From NCBI GenBank assembly GCA_019054805.1, contig JAHQIY010000019.1:960001-1024000 (forward strand): DNA of 64,000 bases. The letters are read 5' to 3'. Shown here one piece after another: positions 10,155-21,147 of the stretch; position 1 is the stretch's first letter; each line of letters begins with the position of its first letter. Source of the stretch: Brachionus manjavacas. Taxonomy: Eukaryota; Rotifera; Eurotatoria; Ploima; Brachionidae. The notes beneath the pieces were generated by a model that made no database searches, was not told the origin of the DNA, and was given only the letters and a program-made list of their open reading frames with translations. A program made the translations under genes and the position numbers.

Positions 10155-11798
10155 ATGAATTTGCTAATTTTAGGTCTATTCTTGCTCTTGGTGTGCTCAT
10201 TCGCAGCGATAAAGTACCGCAAGTGGAAACATGAGCGGAGTGTGATGCCGCCACTGGTGCCAGGCCGGCTTTTTTTCGGCAACTATTTCGATCTCAAAAA
10301 AGAGCCTATCCATCTGAGCTTGACCAGGCTGGGCCAGGACTACGGCCACGCGTTCACCATCAGAGTATTTGGCCACGTGATGATCGTGCTGAATAGCCGC
10401 GAGTCAATAAGCCAGATGCTCAGCTCCAAGACAATAGAACTGGCTGGTCGGCCCACTTGCTTGCTCATTCAACTGGCCACAAACAACACCAAGGACCTGG
10501 TCTTCTCCAAGCCCGACTCAAAATGGCTGCAAATGCGCACTGCCTTCCACAAATTTTTCTCGGACATGAAAAAACTGCACAACCGAAAGGACGTAACCGA
10601 GATTGTGTTCCTGGACGAGTGGACCAGCATTTTTCTCAAGCTGGAGGCTCACTCCAAACAAAACCAAGTCTACCAACTCAAAGAGCTCGTCTATCAGTCT
10701 CAATCGAAAATAATGAGTGTCATTTTGTTCGGCGAGGAGGTGGCCGACGACCCGCTTCTCATCGAACAGATCAGACAACTGGACACAATGAGCAAAGATG
10801 TAATCGCCACTCTGTACAGTGTGCTCATGAATATGAAGCCGCTGGAGAGTTTTTTCGACAGCTCAGCTCTCAGTGTGCTGTGCAGGGCGCTTGGCTTGCA
10901 AAAAAAGCTGCTCGATCAAATTTTGGTCAAAGCTGGAAGCCAAGCGCGCAACTCCACCCCCAGCTCCAAGTCCGATGACATTTGCCTTCGGTCCATTGTC
11001 GATCTGATGATATCACTGCTCAATTTGGACAAGCCTATGTTCAGCCAGGTGCAAATTAAGAATGTGCTAACAGAGCTGATTTTCGCAGGCATCGATGGCA
11101 TAGTAGACACTGTCAACTCGTTTATTTTGTACATGTGTGTGCACAGGGACGTGCAGCAGCGGGTCTATGCGGAAATAAGTGAGCGTGTGCAAGAGGACTT
11201 AGTGCGTTTGTCGGACAAAAAGTTTCTCGACTTGACGAACGCGTGCATCCACGAAACTCTGAGGTTGGTGTCGCAAATTCCGCTCGGCATATTCCGCAAG
11301 ACAGTGGCCAGGAGCAGGGTGTGCGGCTACGACATTCCGGCGGACACAGTGGTCATAGCCAATTTGTGGAAGTTGCATCATGACGAAAGTGTGTACGAGG
11401 ACGCGTTCAAGTTCAGGCCTGATCGATTCATGCAAAATGGCACCTTTGGAATACAAGAGTGGCAGTGTTTGTATGCGTTTGGCGCCGGAAAGAGAGCGTG
11501 TCCGGGCAAGACTGTGGCCATGAATTTGATTTTTTTGTACGTGTCCAATCTGGTTAAAAATTTTGAGTTCGAGCTAGTGGACGACATGGACGAGGATCCG
11601 CGCACTTTCGTCTTGAGCTCTCAAATAGAGCCTAGGAGCTTTCGAGTGAGGTCCGTGTGTCGCACTAGTCAAAGTCAAACTAGCCTCATTCAAATGACTC
11701 CCAAGAAATCAGAGATTAAGACTTTGTGCACTGACCGTAGCTCGTTTGTCAAGAGCATTAGAGAAAATGAGCTCAACTCGACTGATGATGAATCTTGA
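10155..11798 (+). CDS. Cytochrome P450, intronless and GC-rich
   Basis: 547 residues from ATG 10155 (a TTG one codon earlier is not a plausible start). A membrane anchor (LLILGLFLLLVCSFAAI) precedes basic residues and the proline hinge MPPLVPGR. The C-helix WxxxR is WLQMR; the I-helix is FAGIDGIVDTVNSF, a variant of AGx(D/E)T; the K-helix ExxR is ETLR; the haem loop FGAGKRACPG supplies the cysteine thiolate ligand. These place it among microsomal P450 mono-oxygenases; hinge and haem loop look like the CYP2-type clan, but the substrate cannot be inferred. The C-terminus has a serine-rich extension of about 40 residues after the usual end. Third codon positions are strongly G/C-rich, unlike any other gene here, and the bias stops at the stop codon. 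Confidence 0.95.
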   Translation: MNLLILGLFLLLVCSFAAIKYRKWKHERSVMPPLVPGRLFFGNYFDLKKEPIHLSLTRLGQDYGHAFTIRVFGHVMIVLNSRESISQMLSSKTIELAGRPTCLLIQLATNNTKDLVFSKPDSKWLQMRTAFHKFFSDMKKLHNRKDVTEIVFLDEWTSIFLKLEAHSKQNQVYQLKELVYQSQSKIMSVILFGEEVADDPLLIEQIRQLDTMSKDVIATLYSVLMNMKPLESFFDSSALSVLCRALGLQKKLLDQILVKAGSQARNSTPSSKSDDICLRSIVDLMISLLNLDKPMFSQVQIKNVLTELIFAGIDGIVDTVNSFILYMCVHRDVQQRVYAEISERVQEDLVRLSDKKFLDLTNACIHETLRLVSQIPLGIFRKTVARSRVCGYDIPADTVVIANLWKLHHDESVYEDAFKFRPDRFMQNGTFGIQEWQCLYAFGAGKRACPGKTVAMNLIFLYVSNLVKNFEFELVDDMDEDPRTFVLSSQIEPRSFRVRSVCRTSQSQTSLIQMTPKKSEIKTLCTDRSSFVKSIRENELNSTDDES

Positions 11799-11995
11799 TC
11801 AAATTTTTATTTTATTTTTTTTTATTTTTTTTTTATTTTTTTTTTTTTATATTGAGTTTACTCCATGTATTGTATGATAATAAATTTGTGTAATTTTTGC
11901 CAATTTTTATTAGATTTTAGTTTTGATTTGACTTTAGTCTTGTTCTTTTATCACAAGCCTATTATTAAATATTCGCCCAAGTATTCTTGGCAATA
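11799..11995. other. 3' flank of P450
   Basis: Poly-T-rich stretch with AATAAA at about 11879 as probable polyadenylation signal. Confidence 0.5.
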
Positions 11996-12725
11996 ATGAT
12001 TTAACACTTTAAATATCAAGTTGAATAAATTCAGCATAGAATTATCAGGCGTCTTGCTAATTTTGTCTATAAAATTGTAAATTTAAAAACACCGCCTGAA
12101 CACTTAAGAGAAGTTTTAATCAGCAGCCGCTCGAAAAAAAAATGATTATAATCTAAGAATTTCTAATGACTATCTTGTTCCTTCCAAAGGAAAGTTCAGT
12201 GATTATGGTGAAAAAACGTTTGATTATTTTCAGAAATGGTCAAAAGTCAAAGTCATGAAGTCAAAGTCAAGTCTGGACTTTGACTTTAAATTTTATTATT
12301 TTGAAGTCAAGTCTGGACTTTGACTTTAAATTTTATTTTTTTAAAGTCAAGTCTGGAAATTTTATTTTTTTAAAGTCAAGTCTGGACTTTGACTTTAAAT
12401 TTTATTTTTTTCTAATCAAGTTAAAATTAAAATTTATATTTAAAAATATTTATTTTAAATAAAGTTTAGTATTCGAATTTTAATGTTTTAAAATTACATT
12501 TTATCATTGTTAATTTTTCCAAGTTATTTGGTGTTAATCTTGAATTTTATTGTTAATAAAATTATTTTAGACTCAAGTCAGACTTTGACTTTGACTTTTA
12601 ACGATTCTGACTTTAAAGTTTGACTTTTGACCAACTCTGATTATTTTTATTCCAAGTTTATCAATGAATTACTTATTAATGATCTCAAGTTAGATTTTCA
12701 AGTCTTATTCAAACAAAGAATAATT
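11996..12725 (+). mobile_element. LINE C-terminal remnant, split by a MITE
   Basis: Before the MITE (to 12230) one frame reads RRLANFVYKIVNL...TPPEHLREVL...YNLRISNDYLVPSKGK. After the MITE (from 12640) a frame continues with SKFINELLINDLKLDFQ-like sequence. This resembles the C-terminal region of non-LTR retrotransposon ORF2 proteins that ends in a phase of conserved asparagine/leucine motifs. Several stops interrupt it. It is a dead fragment that served as the target of the MITE at 12231-12639. Confidence 0.5.
12231..12639. mobile_element. hAT-type MITE, 409 bp, perfect 8-bp target duplication
   Basis: The left end CAGAAATGGTCAAAAGTC and right end GACTTTTGACCAACTCTG are inverted copies. The flanks are ATTATTTT on both sides (12223-12230 and 12640-12647), a perfect 8-bp duplication as made by hAT transposases. 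The interior is a tandem array of a unit of about 40 bp (AAGTCAAGTCTGGACTTTGA plus AAATTTTATTTTTTT) repeated about four times, so it differs in length from the 250-bp relatives at 28977-29228 and 52960-53210. Confidence 0.92.
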
Positions 12726-12744
12726 AATAAAATTTATTTATTTT

Positions 12745-12855
12745 TTATAAAATTAATAATAATAATAATAATAATATGAGCTACAACAGGCATTAGCCTG
12801 TAGAGCGAGACTAAGAGTCTCACTATGGTAGCTAAAACGAGTTACAAACACTAGA
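12745..12855 (-). mobile_element. Retroelement 3' tail (ATT)n, minus strand
   Basis: Read on the minus strand it ends TGTTGTAGCTCATATT followed by (ATT)n, matching the tails at 8945-9066 and 45423-45500. Two small hairpins lie in it (GAGACT..AGTCTC and AGGC..GCCT), as often found in LINE/SINE 3' ends. Confidence 0.5.
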
Positions 12856-14271
12856 TAAATAAACTAAAAATAATAAGTTTTGATTAACTGTAGTTGTTAT
12901 GACGCTAAGAAATCATCCAGTTTCTTTTTAAAAAGTTAATTTTATAATATTTTTTCTAATTTTGATATTTATTTCAAAATATTTTTTTTAAATTTTACAT
13001 TCATGTTCATTCATGTTCAGTTGTATTAAAAATTTGAAAAAAACTTTTTTTTTTTAAATAGAATACTAGAAATTTTGATGTGAATTTGAAATTGATCATA
13101 AACTTCTTATGTCTAATACATACATTTAATTTAATTATTTAATAGGAATTTTTCAGTTTGATTAAAAAAATTTATCAATTAATTTAATAATCAAAAAAAA
13201 TTATTAAATTAATTGTAAAACCTTGTTCAAAATTAATATTGAAGTTCTCGGGCGAGTCGTTCACATTAAGTTTAATTTTTACCTCTCCATTCAAAAAAAA
13301 ATCAATCAAACGCACACAAAATCAAATAAGATTCCATTTACATTTTTTGACGCTTTTAACCTGTTTTTTTAACTAGATTTAAAAAAAATTTAAATCAAAA
13401 AATTATTAATTTACAAAACTATCTTTATGTACTCTTTTACTTTTTTCTACGTAAGTTTTCTTAAATAAACGATAATTTTCTAAAAATCATTATGGCGTAG
13501 CTTTACTGTAAATCAATTAATCTCAGCATCCAGATAATATCATGTATAAATTTTTCATGTAAAAACAACTAAACAAAACATGCTGAACTATGTTGTAGAA
13601 TTTTTTTTTAAAAATATTTTATTATATTTAATTTAATTTAAAGAATTTTTGATCAATTTGTATTTTAATTTCACAATAGATTTAAATTCAAATCTCAAAA
13701 AAATTTAAGACTTTAAATAAATTCCAAATAAAATCTTTTTTTAATTCAAAATTTTTGTTCAATCGACTGCTTTTTTAAAATAAAATAATATTCTATAATA
13801 CAAATGAAAATTGTCAATGAAACAAATTCTTATTTTTTTTAATTAAATTATTTTAAAATATATCAGTGTTACAAATCGTTTTTATATTAAAATTTATTTT
13901 ATATAGATTTAAGTAAATCTATACAGCTGAAGTTAAATAAGTAACAAAAAAGGTATTGAATTTTAATAGTCTCATTTTTATTTTTTTGATATTTTATCTT
14001 CCATTTCAAAACAATCAAATATCTATTGATTAATTATTTTAACAGACAATTTTAATAAAACTCAAAAAAAAAAGAAAAACGTTGATAAATTTAGCATATT
14101 TTATTTACAAATTTATAAATCCTCTATGTATAAAATTTAATATTAATTTTAATTTTATTTCAATTGAATAAGATTATAACAGATTTCAAGACGATTGTTA
14201 AAGCAGAAAATTACTAAAAATTTTTGTTAAGCCACAATAATTGAGTAAGTAATTATTCGATTGAATTTTTT
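12856..14271. other. AT-rich spacer, no gene seen
   Basis: About 1.4 kb without a supportable frame. TTTATT near 14098, read on the minus strand, could serve as polyadenylation signal for the Artemis-like gene. Confidence 0.5.
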
Positions 14272-15820
14272 TCAGGAAAATGTTCGCGATTTTTTTCTTA
14301 CCAATTGCTGTTCTGAATCGTTAAATTTCAGATATTCATTTTCACTACCATCGCTCTCTTCATTACTTGAATACTGCTCGAACAGTTTTGTTTGGCAATT
14401 ATTTAGTGAATTTCTCTTTTTCACCATCAGATCATCCAAAATTTCTTTTTTTTGATAATTTTTCTTTTCAAAGTCTTTTTCGCTAAAAACTCTTTTTTTT
14501 CTATTCGACAGGTGAAATTCGATGAATTTGTTGCTGTTATCATAAAAATATTTCCTAATTGAATTTTCAGAAGTTGATTCTGGCAAAGCAATCGAGTGGA
14601 TTTTGTTCGGCCTTAGAGTGTTGACAAAATTTACAATTTCTTCCATCGAAGAATGAAACGAATAGCACAATCGATAGATTTTTCTATAAAACAGATAATT
14701 TGAATAATGTCTATCATTTTTATTAGGTTTAAATTCAATGAATATTTTGTTAATGCCAGGATTATCTGTGAAATACATAGCAGATAGAATAATTTTGACC
14801 GCATTTATTCCCGGAGATAATTTAGACGCATCCATTTTGTTTTCATCAAGGATGCAGGGAATCAAGGTTTTTTTACTGCTCCCGGATTGTTTAGAGTCAC
14901 ATTTGCTATCAAATTTAAAAAGGGAATTACCACTTTCAGATTTTTTCCTGCAATTGTCATAAATACAGCAATGAATCGGAGTGGCATATGGATCAACAGT
15001 GAACAAATTTTGAATTGATGGAATTTTTTCGTACAGACGGTAGATTAAATTATTAACATGAATCTTGAATCCTGTGTTTCGATTTATCTCTTGGAAAACA
15101 AATTCATAGCCTATTCTTGCACTAGTCTTTAAATATACTAAATTTTCAAAGTCTTTTTTTTTATCTTTTTCTATAAAATCGTCCAAAAACTGAAGCAAGA
15201 CTTGAACACTTTCTTCTCGATTGGGCAATCTGGGATAGGATGGCTTAAAGAATGTCATGTCAATGTACAAGTTATCCACATTTTTTAATTGTTTTGTGTT
15301 TGATTCATCCATGGTTTGATTAAATATTGGCAACTTTGAGGTAGATTTTGAAGGTAATCTAAAATCACCTGTAAATAATACATTTCCCCTTGGACCTTCA
15401 ATAAATGCCATCACTGATCCTGGACAATGGCCTAAAATTAAATTTTTACATTAAGCTATTTTTTTTTATTTTTTAGTAGTCACCGCTGCCTGAAAATGTA
15501 ATTGTTACTGTAGTTTTATCAGAAATGTTTACGATAAATGGAGTATCTGGTGAAACCACATTGCAACATCCGGCTAAATGACTATATTTGTCACATGTTT
15601 CTATAAAATCTTTTGTCACTGCTGAACAATAAAATTTGACTTTTAGAGAATTTTCTCTAAGAATTCTATAAAAATTAAAGTCTTCCAAATTTTTCATGTG
15701 ATCATCATGAAAATGAGTGAGTATAAAGCATCGAATTCTGGGATTAAAAAGAACGTTTGACGAAAAATTATCAATACAAATTTCAGGGTATAATTCAAGC
15801 TGACCGTCAAAGTTATTCAT
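14272..15820 (-). CDS. DCLRE1C: Artemis/SNM1-like DNA nuclease (metallo-beta-lactamase, beta-CASP)
   Basis: Two exons on the minus strand: 15820-15484 and 15431-14272, intron 52 bp (GT..AG), about 498 residues. The first exon holds the metallo-beta-lactamase motif THFHDDH. The splice restores GHCPGSVMAF exactly (the second metal-binding motif) and GDFRLP follows. In the beta-CASP part, YSFHSSMEEIVNFVNTLRP is the conserved C-motif region seen in SNM1/Artemis. Family members are 5' exonucleases or structure-specific endonucleases acting in end joining and cross-link repair; the FHSS form is closest to Artemis in my reading. The C-terminal 60 residues are serine/acidic and poorly conserved. A GTAAG near the 3' end of the last exon could allow a further exon. 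The C1orf131-like gene lies 123 bp upstream on the same strand. Confidence 0.9.
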
Positions 15821-15943
15821 GTCCTTAATAGTTTAAAAACATTATTTTTTCTTTTGATGGTGATTTAAACAGGCATTTTTTTAGATCTTTAAATCCAATT
15901 TTAGCAAGCAAAATAAATATTTAAAGCAAAAAGTTTATTTTAA

Positions 15944-16594
15944 TTATAAATTATGTTTCAAATCATGTTTTTTTAACTTAAGGATTCCATTTGAAAATGA
16001 ACCGATATGTCCTTTGATATTTCCCACATGTCCTCTGTTAATTTTGGCTTTACGTTGGCTTTTTAAATTGGTTCTTTTTTTATTGAATAAATCTTTTTTC
16101 GCTAAAAGAACTTTGGCATCAAAATTCCGATTTTGCTCGGTCAGCTCCTTGTTGATTTTTTTTTCTTCATTTTTGTTTTTAATTAATTCCTTATAATTGA
16201 TGCAGTTTCTTTTTAAGGGCTAAATACAATTCATGCTAAAGTAATGAAAGAGGAAAAAATTTAAAGTTCTAACTTTGGCCCCAAGCTTTATGGCAAGCTG
16301 CATTTTGGCATTTTCTTGTTCTTCTTTGCTAAGGCCTTTGATGCCAAAATTATAAACATCGAATTTAGCCTGTTTTAAAGAAATGGTTCCATTTTTGCTT
16401 TCAGTTTCATTATCAGATTTTTTTTGATTTTGTTCCTAATTTTTATTTTAATTTTAAATCTCATTTAAATATTTAAAATTTACCAAAGATGAATCATTTC
16501 GAAATTTTAAACTAACTGATTTTTGCTTTTTTCCATTAAAAAAAAACTCTTCCTTTGATTGCTTTTTTTTAATCGGGTCTGGCATTCCATTCAT
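15944..16594 (-). CDS. C1orf131-like ribosome-biogenesis protein (DUF4602)
   Basis: Three short exons found by hand on the minus strand: 16594-16484, 16435-16274 and 16219-15944, introns 48 and 54 bp, all junctions GT..AG and in phase, 182 residues. The second exon contains FDVYNFGIKGLSKEEQ...LAIKLGAK and the third continues PLKRNCINYKELIK, then a basic lysine-rich coiled region, then GHIGSFSNGILKL. This order (FGI motif, LGAKPxK-NYK, basic helix, G-F-NG-L ending) matches the C1orf131 family, a component of the nucleolar small-subunit processome. The family is short and basic, as here. An AATAAA lies 10 bp after the stop, so the 3' UTR is very short and the Artemis-like start is only 123 bp beyond. 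Confidence 0.85.
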
Positions 16595-18083
16595 TTTTTT
16601 GCTAAATAGTCAAGAAAAATTAATATTTATGCTCAAGAAAATATAATAAAAGCTGAGTTTTTTATTTAAAAAAAAACGCTTATTGCATTTATTTCTTAAC
16701 AATAATCTTGAAATGTAATTAATTTTTTGTCTCTTTTTTAACTAAGAAATTCTCTAAAATTAATTTTGAAGAACTTTTTAATTTATTTTTGATAGATAAA
16801 ATGAGTTAATAGTCAAGCTATTTTTTTTAAATTAAATATTTATGCAAAAAAAATTATTCATTAATTTTTTAATATAAAATGGATATTAATTTCAAAAATT
16901 TTCTTATCACATCATGTTTCTTTGCGGAAATAATTGCTGTAGCCATTGTCATTTATATTTTTATAATTATTTAATTCGGAAATTAAAATTTAATTTAGAT
17001 ATTTCATTTTTTCAAATTGATTAATTAATACTTTGCCATTGGATTTTCTAACACCCTTTCGGTCTAAAAAATGGGTAAAAATTAAAGTTAAAAAATTATT
17101 AAAACATGAAAAGCTTGATGAGCTCAATTCAAAGTTTACGCTTTCGGGTTTAAAATTTTTTCTCAAGTTCTAATGTTAATGGTTACTAATATTGTCTTGA
17201 AAATTTTTTTTCTTAATTATTAGTTTTATAATGGAAAAACTTTTTTTGTATGTCTTTTTCCTAACCCGTAACTTCCAAAAAGATATTCTTCAATTTATTT
17301 GTCCCAAATCAGAAACTTTTGATTTTGATTTAATCTCAGAATCACTATTAGAGGACATTTTATAAGTATTAATTGACTTTTTGCAATTGTATGTAGATTG
17401 ACCATTTACTTTACATATTGATATCATCACATCAAAGTAATTTTAGTCCAGTTCTGGTCCTCAATCAGATGCCAATAACCAAATGAATAATGATTCTCCA
17501 TCAAGATCATTCTATACATCTTCTTCACATTCAATGTCATTAGCTAAAGAAATAGAAATTTCTTTTTAAAATCAATTAATTGATACATAAAAAGATCATT
17601 TTTATTTTTCATAATTCCCAATTGATTTTTGAGGAAACTTGAAAAAGAAAGTCTAAGAGGGCAATTGGAAAGCCAAAAACCTTAAGCAAAAGTTTTTATT
17701 ATGTCTCCATAGAGTTCGATCCCCTAATTTATTTTGTATTTTCCGAATAAAAAGATTCAATTTTAATAAAAAAAATTTAAAATGCAAATAATCTTCAGCC
17801 ATTTTTTATTCTACATTCGCTAATAATTTCCTATTTGTCTTGGACAACAAATCAATAATTAAACCAATATTAAAATAATTATATTTTAGCTTAGCTTTTT
17901 TGGTTACGCGTCCATTGGAATTTTAATTTAATAAATTATCATTAAAAAGCATAAAAGAGTTTAAAAGTGTTTTAATCATGGTATCATGGTTTATTATGAA
18001 ATCATTTATTTCTCTTGCAATCAATTCATAGTTCTATCTAGTATGATATATCAATAATTTTTTCGTTTTTTGAAAATGTGAAA
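16595..18083. other. Spacer with possible unrecognised exons (17020-17570, plus strand)
   Basis: Three adjacent stretches look protein-like although I cannot join them: 17020-17168 (LPLDFLTPFRSKKWVKIK...), 17231-17362 (MEKLFLYVFFLTRNFQKD and on), and 17449-17568, which follows an acceptor-like TTTTAG and reads SSSGPQSDANNQMNNDSP...MSLAKEIEISF before a stop. No family recognised; could be a small multi-exon gene or a decayed one. The rest is AT-rich. Confidence 0.25.
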
Positions 18084-18085
18084 TA

Positions 18086-20237
18086 CAGTGGTGTTCCGGA
18101 TTTAGTAATTTACGAAAAATGTCAAAATTACATTAAACATTTAAAAAAGGTTAAAATTGATAATATAAAATAAAATTATAATTAATTTAAATTAAAATCT
18201 AGATATTAATTAAAGTTATAGAAAATCAAAGAGATTGGTCATACAATTAAAAAGCATTAAAAACATTTAAGATATTTTTTTAACGTAAAAATATGTAAAT
18301 AAAAAAAATTTTTCATTTTAATTTAAAATTTTAATTAATCATTTTTTACCATTTTTTACAATTTTTTACTTTAAAATCGATTATATTTTACCAAAATTTA
18401 CGTAAATTATGGTAAATTTTTTTTTTATAATTTTGAAAATAAATTCAGTACTGCTATGATAAACTTTTTTTACGTAATTTTACGTGAAATTACCGGAAAT
18501 TACGTAAATTTCTGTAAAAAGTAAAAATTCCAAAAAATACTATTTTTTTTGAGAATTTTTACATTTTTTGACTTTTTTGAAGATTTTTTCAGCTTGAATT
18601 CGAAAAAAAAGAAATTACTTTTTTTCACGTAATTTTACGTGAAATTTTATTTAATAGTGGTAATTTTTAGTAAAAAAAAGTAAATTTTGTACAAATTTTA
18701 TAAAAGTTAATTACAAACAATAAACAAAAAGGCAAAAAAAAATTTCAATTATTCACATCCCAATATAATTCAATGATTCGACCAATCTCCATTTCTTTCT
18801 ATAACCACTTTAATTACCTTAATTTTTATTAATATTTTTTTTAAAGATTAAATTGAAAATGAAAACTAATAAAAACCTTTTTTAAATGATTTATATTATT
18901 TTGGCATTTTTCTTTGGTTAAAGATTTATCGAAATCATTCTCTTCCTAACATTCTGTTTTAACTCATTCCACATAAGTTCAATGCGATTTAAATCGGGAG
19001 ACTTTGGGGGAGATTTGTTTAAAAAAAATTAGTTAAATATTATCGACAAAGAATAATTACTTAAAAGCAATTTACCCAAACAATATTGTTAAAATTTAAA
19101 AAAGTAGTGCACAATAAAGAACGATGCTTTGGGTCGTTGTCCTGGTGAATATTGAAGTCTAAATCGTAGTTTGAAGCCACAAATGGTAATAAATAATCAG
19201 ATAATATCTTCCGGTAAAGAATTACATCCATGTTGCTCTTACTCATTAAAAAATTAATTACTGGGGGTGAAACTGATAGTTCTTTCTATTCACCAGGAAC
19301 CAAAAGACAGCCGAGAGAACTTAAAGTAGTTCCAGTGAAAGCAAAGCTATTGAAGCCATAAGTATTCTTATATTTAAGTTTAAAATAATATTATATTTAA
19401 AAAATCTAAAAATAAATAATAAAGTCAAAAAGCCATTTACAAATCGTCTCAGAAGTGAAATAATGAAGAGATTTGTAAATGACAAAGGTCAGACTCTAGA
19501 ATATTATGAAAAAAAATTTCCTAATTAAATGGAGGAAATAAAAAGTAAGTATTGTAATGAAAAATAAAACAGCTTTAATTTTTAATTGTTTTTACTAAAG
19601 AAGATTTATTGAAGCTGGTGCCAAAAAATTCAAATTTCAACGAATCATGGAAAAAAGCTGCCGACAGCTTTAAAAATGATAAAAATAAAAGAAAATAAAA
19701 TTCCGTAAAAAATTTGTACAAAATTTACTTTTTTTTACTAAAAATTACCACTATTAAATAAAATTTCACGTAAAATTACGTGAAAAAAAGTAATTTCTTT
19801 TTTTTCGAATTCAAGCTGAAAAAATCTTCAAAAAAGTCAAAAAATGTAAAAATTCGCAAAAAAAATAGTATTTTTTGGAATTTTTACTTTTTACAGAAAT
19901 TTACGTAATTTCCGGTAATTTCACGTAAAATTACGTAAAAAAAGTTTATCATAGCAGTACTGTATTGAAATGGTATTTCAAATGATCTACTAGATAGATC
20001 AGTGACTAGTTAATCAACTTCTTTCTGAATGCTTGTGAATTTTTTAATTAAAAAAAATTACAACTAAATTTAAAAAAATGAATTTTTTTTCCAAAAAAAG
20101 GTGCTAAATTATTTCAATTTTTAGGACATTTTTTTTTACAATAATTTACGTAAAAAATAGTAAATTTACAATATTTTCCATAAAATTAGGTAAATTTACT
20201 ATTTTTTACGTAAATTACTAAATCCGGAACACCACTG
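18086..20237. mobile_element. Composite Tc1/mariner-type element (nested)
   Basis: Outer ends: CAGTGGTGTTCCGGATTT at 18086 and its reverse complement ending 20237, 29 bp perfect, preceded by TA on the left (TT on the right). Inner ends: CAGTACTGCTATGATAAA at 18446-18699 and inverted at 19709-19962; these 254-bp arms differ at about two positions, and TA follows on the right. Between the inner arms lies a broken transposase (18950-19246, minus). TA targets, CAGT ends and the transposase all point to Tc1/mariner. The simplest reading is a 1.5-kb element inside an older one, but see the inverted repeat at 19967-20817, which crosses the outer boundary. Confidence 0.8.
18950..19246 (-). pseudogene. 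Broken Tc1-type transposase
   Basis: Minus-strand frame from 19246 reads NMDVILYRKILSDYLLPF then FNIHQDNDPKHRS, with the second catalytic Asp and the PKH motif of Tc1 DDE transposases. After stops and about 40 bp of extra sequence, KSPDLNRIELMWNELK follows (18950-19015), with the third acidic catalytic residue in RIELMW. The N-terminal DNA-binding part and first Asp are not found. Non-functional. Confidence 0.8.
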
Positions 20238-20817
20238 TTTACTTCTCAAAATGAATTTATTCATTCAAATTAGGTATTATCTAAATTTAGTCTTTGCAAT
20301 ACTTTTGCAAATGAACGAGAAGACAAAAAAGGATAATATAAATAAAATATTTAGTAAAATAATTTCAAAATTTTAAAATAATTTGTTTTTTTTCAGATAA
20401 ATCTTTGTTTTTTCATAAGAGTCGTTTCTGTGGCCTGTAATTGTTAGAGATTATCTATTCATAATTGATTAAACTAACTAGTTTATAATTAAAAACATTG
20501 AGAATAAAAAGCAGTAAAATATTTTGTAATTTTTAATACTTAATAACTTTCAAAAGTATTTGAATTATTTAAATGTAGAGAGATGACTCGAAATTTTTGT
20601 ATTTAAATTGCAATAGAAACATTTTAAAATGCAGATGTGCAGAATTTCACAAAAATGTCAACGGCAATAGAATCAAATTTAGAATCTTTGGCAGAATTTT
20701 CGCAGAGAGCAAATTTAGTTGTAATTTTCTTTAATTAAAAAATACACAAACATTAAAAGAAAGAAGTTGATTAACTAGTCACCGATCTATCTAGTAGATC
20801 ATCTGAAATACCATATC
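19967..20817. repeat. Inverted repeat of about 106 bp crossing a transposon end
   Basis: Positions 19967-20071 and 20711-20817 are inverted copies at roughly 90% identity (shared core GATCTACTAGATAGATC, itself palindromic, then GACTAGTTAATCAACTTC). The left arm lies inside the outer Tc1-type element and the right arm lies outside it. The 640 bp between hold the outer right terminal repeat and AT-rich DNA without a gene. Confidence 0.75.
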
Positions 20818-21147
20818 AGAAAAAAAATTTTAATCTTACAATTAAATTTATTAACTTAAATTAAAACTCAATAAGTTTTCTATTTAATTATCAAAGCGTA
20901 AAATTTTCCTCAAGGCATAGACCCCAAGCTATTTTCAGACTAAATTTGTTTGACACTCAAAATAGCTCATTTGAAATTTGTTCATTAGCCAAGCTTGAAA
21001 TTTTTTCTAATTTAATATCAATAAAAATCTAATTTAAGGATATTTTTTTAATTATGACAAGGTGAAGCGTTTCGCTTGCTAGTTTGTCATATTTTTCAAT
21101 TAAAACAAAATTCACTCTACTAAAAATTAAATTATAAGTTGAACATC
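20818..21147. other. 5' flank of phosphatase gene
   Basis: AT-rich; no distinct promoter element recognised. Confidence 0.4.

Noticed and set aside
10457-11605. Several open frames on both strands inside the P450
   Set aside because: Shadows of the GC-rich P450 coding frame; none has its own motifs.
12280-12462. 60-codon frame in the MITE
   Set aside because: Produced by the tandem repeat inside the hAT MITE (DFDFKFYFF-type repeats); not a gene.
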